Source: Pseudocolwellia agarivorans
GTDB taxonomy: Bacteria; Pseudomonadota; Gammaproteobacteria; Enterobacterales; Alteromonadaceae
Assembly (NCBI RefSeq): GCF_002000085.1
Contig: NZ_MUZU01000022.1
Location: 1 to 38,421 of the forward strand
Length of the DNA stretch: 38,421 bases
Reading direction: 5' to 3'
Below, one piece after another: positions 33,439-38,421 of the stretch. Each line of letters starts with the position of its first letter. The first letter of the stretch is position 1. The translations under genes and the position numbers were made by a program. A model generated the notes under the pieces. That model was not told the origin of the DNA. It saw only the letters and a list, made by a program, of their open reading frames with translations, and did no database searches.

Positions 33439-34848
33439 ATGAAACGTAGGAATTTTATTAAAAATGTTGCACTAGGTGTTGCTGGAGTTACAGCAATACC
33501 ATCTTCGGCGAATTCTAGTGGAGTACCTTTACATTCGAATAGCAGGAAAGATTATGATGTCGTTGTTATAGGTGGAGGATTTGCAGGCGTAACGGCTGCG
33601 CGAGACTTATCACAAAGTGGCGCTAAGACCCTTTTATTAGAAGCGAGACCCAGACTAGGAGGAAGAACTTTTACTTCAACTTTTGGTGATCACAAAATGG
33701 ACATGGGAGGAACGTGGTTTGGTTGGGGACAACCTAATATTTGGGCAGAAAAATTAAAATATAACTTACCTATTACAGAAAGTGCGGCAATAAATGCGAC
33801 TTCTTTTGTTTGGTACGATAAAGGTCAACGCAAGGTTGGTACTGCTGATGAGTATTGGCCAGAGGTTTATGAGGCCTATGATAAGTTTTATGAGCCTGCA
33901 TTTAAGTATCTTAATCGTCCTTACGAACCACTTTTTCATGATAGTAAAGAGTTCAGGGCACTTGATAGTATTTCTGCTAGAGAAGCCATCGATGCTTTGG
34001 AGGTTAGTGAAATACAAAAAGATTTTTTACGTAGTTTTGCTTCAATAAATGGTCATTCAAGTTCAGATAAAAGTAGTTACTTAGATCAATTGAGATGGTT
34101 AGCTTTATCAGGGTTTAATAAAGACTTTATGTGGGCCAACATAGGCCAATATAAATTTAAAAATGGAACTAGTGAGTTAATCGAACACATGATGGGCGAT
34201 AGTTCTGCTGAAGTTAAACTTGGAACGGCATGTATTAAGATTAAACAAAGTGACTCAGGTGTTACCATTTTTACGAATAGAAATGAAGAGATAAAAGCGA
34301 AGTTTGTCATAATGGCAGCGCCTTTAAATGTACTTAAAGATATCCAATTTTCACCAGCACTTTCTCCCATTAAGCAAAAATCTTTTAAACAGGGGCACAC
34401 AGGCTCTGGTGTTAAAATTTATATAAAAATTAAAGGTAAACATCCAATTATATATGCAAACGGCACTGAAGATATGGCACTTAACTATCTTTGGACTGAA
34501 TACGATGATGATGACCAAATTTTAGTGGGATTTGGTAAAGATCCTGAAAAATTAGATGTTTATGATGATGATGCTGTATTAAAAGCGGTTCAAGAATACC
34601 TTCCTAATGCAGAAATTTTAGAGTCATTTGGTTATGACTGGAATATTGATCCTTATTCAAAAGGCACTTGGTGTATGTATCCCCCAGGTATGTTAACAAC
34701 TGCTTTTGAAGAAATGAATAGGCCTGAAGGAGCTGTACATTTTGCAGGTTCTGATTTTGCCTATGGGTGGAGAGGATTTATTGATGGAGCAATAGAGTCA
34801 GGAGCTAGAAATGCTCAAATTATTATTGAAAAACTTAAAAACGTTTAG
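33439..34848 (+). CDS. Tat-exported flavin amine oxidase/dehydrogenase
   Basis: 469 residues. The N-terminus MKRRNFIKNVALGVAGVTAI is a twin-arginine signal, so the folded flavoprotein is likely exported to the periplasm. The FAD fold follows: VVVIGGGFAGVTAARDL (41-57), LLLEARPRLGGRT (65-77), MGGTWFGWG (89-97), and the C-terminal FAD motif HFAGSDFAYGWRGFIDGAIE (434-453), with Trp444 at an aromatic-cage-like position. The family oxidises primary or secondary amines to imines/aldehydes. The cytochrome c gene two places downstream suggests electrons go to cytochrome c, as known for the nicotine oxidoreductase NicA2. It is the first gene of the operon, with two operators upstream. The substrate is unknown. 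Confidence 0.85.
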   Translation: MKRRNFIKNVALGVAGVTAIPSSANSSGVPLHSNSRKDYDVVVIGGGFAGVTAARDLSQSGAKTLLLEARPRLGGRTFTSTFGDHKMDMGGTWFGWGQPNIWAEKLKYNLPITESAAINATSFVWYDKGQRKVGTADEYWPEVYEAYDKFYEPAFKYLNRPYEPLFHDSKEFRALDSISAREAIDALEVSEIQKDFLRSFASINGHSSSDKSSYLDQLRWLALSGFNKDFMWANIGQYKFKNGTSELIEHMMGDSSAEVKLGTACIKIKQSDSGVTIFTNRNEEIKAKFVIMAAPLNVLKDIQFSPALSPIKQKSFKQGHTGSGVKIYIKIKGKHPIIYANGTEDMALNYLWTEYDDDDQILVGFGKDPEKLDVYDDDAVLKAVQEYLPNAEILESFGYDWNIDPYSKGTWCMYPPGMLTTAFEEMNRPEGAVHFAGSDFAYGWRGFIDGAIESGARNAQIIIEKLKNV

Positions 34849-34857
34849 GAGTTAATT

Positions 34858-35352
34858 ATGCACGTAATAAAAAATATAGCATTGATGTCGGTGCTTGTTA
34901 GTGGTTTAGCAAATGCAGAGAAGTTACAAGTTAATTTATCTGGTTCTTTTTATGCGCCTGCTGGGCATTCAATAGGTTTAGGTGAAGATAAAAGCGCTTT
35001 TGTATATAGCGTATATGGAGCATCGAATCTTACTATAAGTTTAAAAACAGCCGCAGAGCAGAAATTAAGAGTATCTGTGGAATGTTTAGGTTTTGATGAA
35101 TTAGGAAATAAAGAAGGCACTCAAGGTGTTGGAAGGTGCGTATGGATAGATGAATCTAACGATAAGTTATTTGCATCAATTTCGACTAAAGGAGAAACCA
35201 ATCAATACAAAATTACAGGAGGAACAGGTAAGTGGAAAGATTCTACAGGAACACTTAATACTCATTTTGTCTATCTGCCTACCTCATCAAATAAATTTTA
35301 TCTAGGTACTGATGATGGAAAAGGAACCATTTCGGCTCCTAATTATAAATAA
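34858..35352 (+). CDS. Secreted beta-barrel-like protein (allene-oxide-cyclase-barrel type)
   Basis: 164 residues with a signal peptide (MHVIKNIALMSVLVSGLANA). The mature protein is beta-rich and ends in YKITGGTGKWKDSTGTLNTH (about 118-137), a stretch like those of allene-oxide-cyclase/dirigent-type barrels. No metal or heme motif is visible, and the only cysteines are at about 78 (ECLG) and 94 (RCVW), which could form a disulfide. A ribosome site (AGGAG) lies 6 bases before the ATG, 9 bases after the oxidase stop, so it is tightly coupled. It may bind the substrate or product in the periplasm, but this is only inferred from its position. Confidence 0.6.
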   Translation: MHVIKNIALMSVLVSGLANAEKLQVNLSGSFYAPAGHSIGLGEDKSAFVYSVYGASNLTISLKTAAEQKLRVSVECLGFDELGNKEGTQGVGRCVWIDESNDKLFASISTKGETNQYKITGGTGKWKDSTGTLNTHFVYLPTSSNKFYLGTDDGKGTISAPNYK

Positions 35353-35363
35353 GGAACTAACGT

Positions 35364-35744
35364 ATGAAAAGTTTCAAGTTACTGAGTGCTATGTGCTTTT
35401 TACCTTTTTTGGTTATTGCTAGCGATGATGTTTGCGATCAGCAAGCATCGAAGAAAGCATTTTCAAAGTGTGCAGCTTGTCATTCTGTTAATGAGGGGGG
35501 GCCAACTTTATTAGGTCCTAATTTATTCGATGTTGTAGGAAGGAAATCAGCTTCTGTTAAAGGTTTTCCTTATTCTCCTGCTTTAAACGAATATAACAAA
35601 ATATGGACAGAGCAAGAGTTACATACATTTTTAGAAAAACCTATGAAGGTTGTACCTGGAACCATGATGGCTTTCGGAGGTTTAAGAAAGGTAAGTGATA
35701 GAAACGCAGTAATTTGTTTCTTAAAGAAAAATTCTAATAAATAA
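35364..35744 (+). CDS. Class I cytochrome c
   Basis: 126 residues with a signal peptide (cleavage near IAS-DDV, residue 20) and one heme site CAACH (36-40; His40 proximal ligand). GPNLFDVVGRKSASVKGFPY (51-70) and VVPGTMMAFGG (96-106) with the distal Met are typical of small c-type cytochromes of the mitochondrial/c2 kind. It starts 11 bases after the previous stop with an AAGGA site. In this operon it most likely accepts electrons from the flavin amine oxidase and passes them to the respiratory chain. Confidence 0.92.
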   Translation: MKSFKLLSAMCFLPFLVIASDDVCDQQASKKAFSKCAACHSVNEGGPTLLGPNLFDVVGRKSASVKGFPYSPALNEYNKIWTEQELHTFLEKPMKVVPGTMMAFGGLRKVSDRNAVICFLKKNSNK

Positions 35745-35857
35745 AATCATAATTATTAAAAATATAACAACAAGCGTTATTGATTATCTTTTTATGTAAT
35801 TAATTAAAAAACATATTTTTTATTCTAATTATATTTATAGATTTCAGTATGAATAAC

Positions 35858-35910
35858 ATTCTATGTCCTACTTAGCATTGACAATAAAAAAGTGCGTAGC
35901 TCCATAGAAT
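35858..35910 (+). promoter_or_regulatory. Inverted repeat upstream of the TonB receptor gene
   Basis: ATTCTATG (35858-35865) and CATAGAAT (35903-35910) form 8-bp arms 37 bases apart, enclosing a TTGACA (35878-35883). The right arm contains TAGAAT. The TTGACA-to-TAGAAT distance is too long (21) for a normal promoter, so this may be an mRNA structure or an operator pair; weak evidence. Confidence 0.25.
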
Positions 35911-35933
35911 AAACAATGATCGGGGAAGTCTTT

Positions 35934-38240
35934 ATGAAAATGTTATCTATGAGGAAAGGTGTTTTAGAAAATATTAAATTATCAACAGTCGCATCTGCAG
36001 TTATTTTAGGATTAATGGGCAGTGTAAATGCAGCAGAAGCTGAAGATATAAAAGAAGTTAAGCGAAGTAATAATGTTGATATTGAAGTGATTACTGTTGC
36101 TCAAAAACGAACGCAAAATGTTCAGAGTGTGGGGGTTGCAGTTACTGCCTTAGGCGGTGATCAAACAGAAGCTCTTGGATTTAATACAACAGAAGATATT
36201 GTTTTGCAAATACCGGGTTTACAATTACAGTCTTTTGCTCCCGGTTTTACTACTTTTAACTTAAGAGGGGTTTCCCAAAATAACTTTCAAGATAATTTAG
36301 AGTCGCCAGTAGCCGTATATTATAACGACTTATATATTGGAAGTATGAATGCACTAAATATGCAAATGTTTGATATGCAATCGACTGAAGTGTTAAGGGG
36401 GCCGCAAGGCACATTGTTTGGGCGCAATGCTACAGGTGGCTTAATTCATTTTATTCCAAATAAAGCGCAAGATGAATCACTTAATGGTTATGTAAAAGCT
36501 TCTTATGGCCAAAGAAATCACAAAATACTAGAAGGAGCGCTTGGGGGCAGTATTTCAGATTCAGTTAGTGGTCGTATAGCTGTTCGGACAGAAAAAGCAG
36601 ACGGATATATTAAACCGGGTAATGTTACTGCCGGCGGTTTAGGTAATGGTAATGAAGCTCGTACGGCAACAGGGCGAGCTGGTAATGGCGCTGATGGTTA
36701 TACCATTCGAGGTAGTCTTGCGATAGCACTTACTGATAATACAAGCTTAGATTTATCTGCCACATTAACTAAAGATGATGATGTTCCTGCAGGACAATAT
36801 GTTGTAAGGGCTGCCGGTTCAGATCCAGTTACAGGCTTTGGTATAAATCCAGGCCCTGTTGCGACGGGAGATGTTCACCGACACGGCTCTGATTTTACAG
36901 ATAATGGTCTTGACCGAGAAAGTGATATTTATATTGCTAAGCTCAGGCATGAATTTGAAAACGGTTTAAAGCTAAATTATATCTTAGGTTACGTGGATGT
37001 TTATAAAAAGCATACGGAAGATGCATCAGGAGGCCGTACTTTTTTCCCTTTCTCTAGTATTGCTAATTATGAACAAACGAGTCATGAATTACGTTTATCC
37101 GATGAAACAGATAACATGCGTTGGCAAACAGGCCTTTATGCATTAGATATTGACTTCAAGGGACAGTCTATAACTGGTGGACCCGTTATAATAGGAGATC
37201 CTACAGGAGAAGTGCATTCCAATGTAGATATGTCAGCTGAGAACTGGTCTGTATTTGGACAAGTTGAATACGATTTGAATGATGATTTTACCCTTATTGG
37301 TGGATTGCGTTATTCTCAAGATGATAAAAAAATCAACTTTTTTAACACTGGGCAAAACTTTAGTGAAGCTTCAGGTGTTACTGATGGCATGGTACTTTTT
37401 GACCTACAAGAACAAATTTCTGCAACAACAGATCCTACACTTAAAGATGTTGACTCTATTGATTTTGGAGATTGGGCCGGTAAGTTACAGCTTGATTATA
37501 AAGGACTAGATGATGTTCTGATTTATGGTTCAGTAAATAAAGGCATAAAAGGCGGTAATTGGTCGCCAAGTGCTTTCGTAAGTTTATCTGATTTTCAACA
37601 TAAAGAAGAAACCTTGTATTCATACGAAGTGGGTTTAAAAGCTACAATTTTGGATAATAAAGGTCGTTTTAGTTCTTCTGTTTTTTATTATGATTACCAA
37701 GATTATCAGGCCTTTTCTTTAACTGGCGGTACAGCACAAGTAACAAACTCTGATGCTTCAGTTTTTGGTGGTGAAGTTGAGTTTGCTTATGTACCAGACA
37801 ACAACTGGTTTTTTAATTTTGGTTTATCTTACCTAAATTCTGAAGTTGATTTTGTTCCTGGTTTTTATGCTGGTGAAGGTAATCGTAATGTAGACCTTCC
37901 TCAAGCCCCTAAACTAAGTTTTAACACCGTTGTACGTTATAACATGGATTTAGGTGATTCAAACTTAGCATTACAGGTAGATGGAAACTGGAATGACGAT
38001 CAATATTTAGAAGGCTCTAATGCTGAAGTATCGTTACAAGAATCTTATGCAGTTGTTAATTTAAGGGCGACTTATACGCTATTTGCAAATAGTGACTGGG
38101 AAGCCTCACTTTGGGCCAAAAATGTATTTGATGAAGAATACTTAGTATATAACTTAGATTTAGGTTTTGCTGGGTTTACCGAACAAGTATATGCTCCGCC
38201 AAGACAAGTAGGTATTACCTTTAAGTACGAGTTTTATTAA
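35934..38240 (+). CDS. TonB-dependent outer-membrane receptor
   Basis: With the start at ATG 35934 (GGGGAAG five bases upstream; the ATG at 35916 lacks a site) it has 768 residues. A signal peptide ends near VNAAEA. A TonB box-like segment is IEVITVAQKR, the plug domain follows (about 45-160; IPGLQLQSF...FNLRGV...EVLRGPQGTLFGRNATGG), and then a 22-strand barrel ending with aromatic FKYEFY. It imports a ligand across the outer membrane, driven by TonB. The family type (IroA/FhuE-like, broad) does not reveal the ligand. Its position inside the amine operon suggests it transports the amine or a complex containing it. Confidence 0.93.
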   Translation: MKMLSMRKGVLENIKLSTVASAVILGLMGSVNAAEAEDIKEVKRSNNVDIEVITVAQKRTQNVQSVGVAVTALGGDQTEALGFNTTEDIVLQIPGLQLQSFAPGFTTFNLRGVSQNNFQDNLESPVAVYYNDLYIGSMNALNMQMFDMQSTEVLRGPQGTLFGRNATGGLIHFIPNKAQDESLNGYVKASYGQRNHKILEGALGGSISDSVSGRIAVRTEKADGYIKPGNVTAGGLGNGNEARTATGRAGNGADGYTIRGSLAIALTDNTSLDLSATLTKDDDVPAGQYVVRAAGSDPVTGFGINPGPVATGDVHRHGSDFTDNGLDRESDIYIAKLRHEFENGLKLNYILGYVDVYKKHTEDASGGRTFFPFSSIANYEQTSHELRLSDETDNMRWQTGLYALDIDFKGQSITGGPVIIGDPTGEVHSNVDMSAENWSVFGQVEYDLNDDFTLIGGLRYSQDDKKINFFNTGQNFSEASGVTDGMVLFDLQEQISATTDPTLKDVDSIDFGDWAGKLQLDYKGLDDVLIYGSVNKGIKGGNWSPSAFVSLSDFQHKEETLYSYEVGLKATILDNKGRFSSSVFYYDYQDYQAFSLTGGTAQVTNSDASVFGGEVEFAYVPDNNWFFNFGLSYLNSEVDFVPGFYAGEGNRNVDLPQAPKLSFNTVVRYNMDLGDSNLALQVDGNWNDDQYLEGSNAEVSLQESYAVVNLRATYTLFANSDWEASLWAKNVFDEEYLVYNLDLGFAGFTEQVYAPPRQVGITFKYEFY

Positions 38241-38318
38241 TTCTTAGGATGGTATTTCAATATGTTTAGTAGAGGAGAGCTTTAATTGCTCTTCTTGTTA
38301 ACGATAAAGGGTAGTTCA

Positions 38319-38421
38319 ATGCTAAATTTTAATATGACTATTAATGGTCAATCAGTAACATCATCAAATTTATTGAGTGTTATTAATCCAGCAACAGAAG
38401 AGGTTTTTGCAACCTGTGCTA
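38319..38421 (+). CDS. Aldehyde dehydrogenase, N-terminal fragment
   Basis: ATG at 38319 with AAAGGG eight bases upstream opens a frame running off the right edge: MLNFNMTINGQSV, then SVINPATEEVFATCA. The INPATEEV motif is the hallmark of the N-terminal end of NAD(P)-dependent aldehyde dehydrogenases. With an amine-oxidising flavoenzyme upstream, it would oxidise the aldehyde product to the acid in the cytoplasm. The catalytic Cys and Glu lie outside the window. No terminator is evident in the 78-base gap after the receptor gene, so it may be in the same transcript. Confidence 0.75.
   Translation, partial: MLNFNMTINGQSVTSSNLLSVINPATEEVFATCA

Noticed and set aside
38262-38285. Tiny seven-codon frame before the aldehyde dehydrogenase
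   Set aside because: It is too short to support, and no leader or attenuator structure accompanies it.

Overview
The window looks like a chromosomal segment of a marine gammaproteobacterium of the Alteromonadales, most likely Colwelliaceae (Colwellia/Thalassotalea-like). This is inferred from AT-rich DNA, Enterobacteria-like gene neighbourhoods (xthA-rlmA, ilvIH, alaA-yfbR, tesA/ybbA-ybbP, rplY-pth-ychF, lolB-ispE-prs), a PEP-CTERM protein, a TonB-dependent receptor and polysaccharide-degrading enzymes. No database search was possible, so the family names rest on recognised motifs and remembered homologues.

Layout. 1-106 is the 3' end of gnd. 264-1163 is a membrane-anchored esterase-like protein. 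1317-7870 is a small glycan island: a GH29 alpha-L-fucosidase lipoprotein facing away from a GH2 protein that lacks the usual acid/base Glu, followed by a DUF5060/DUF4038-type hydrolase. 8001-16468 is mostly housekeeping: yfbV, xthA-rlmA, ilvIH behind a complete leader-peptide attenuator, a small membrane protein, alaA-yfbR and ybhK. 16733-17771 is a stable-RNA operon with tRNA-Ala(GGC), four identical tRNA-Glu(TTC) genes, a strong promoter and a terminator.

17873-22879 holds tesA divergent from ybbA-ybbP, with overlapping start codons, then a PerM/AI-2E-type exporter. 22998-24941 is a minus-strand cluster: a DUF2947 gene, rlmF with no ATG/GTG/TTG start, and an unknown gene. 25238-26014 is a PEP-CTERM protein. 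26104-32442 is a minus-strand core block: ychF, pth, rplY, an orphan periplasmic binding protein, prs, ispE and lolB.

From 32562 to the right edge there is an accessory module: a TetR regulator divergent from a Tat-type flavin amine oxidase, a secreted beta-barrel-like protein, a class I cytochrome c, a TonB-dependent receptor and the start of an aldehyde dehydrogenase. Two copies of a 16-bp palindrome lie at the module promoter, one filling the space between -35 and -10. I read this as an inducible amine-catabolism system. The receptor would import the substrate, the periplasmic flavoenzyme would pass electrons to the cytochrome c rather than to oxygen, and the dehydrogenase would oxidise the resulting aldehyde. 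The substrate is unknown.

The best leads are this amine module and its operators, the non-canonical start of rlmF, the GH2 active-site change and the ilv attenuator.
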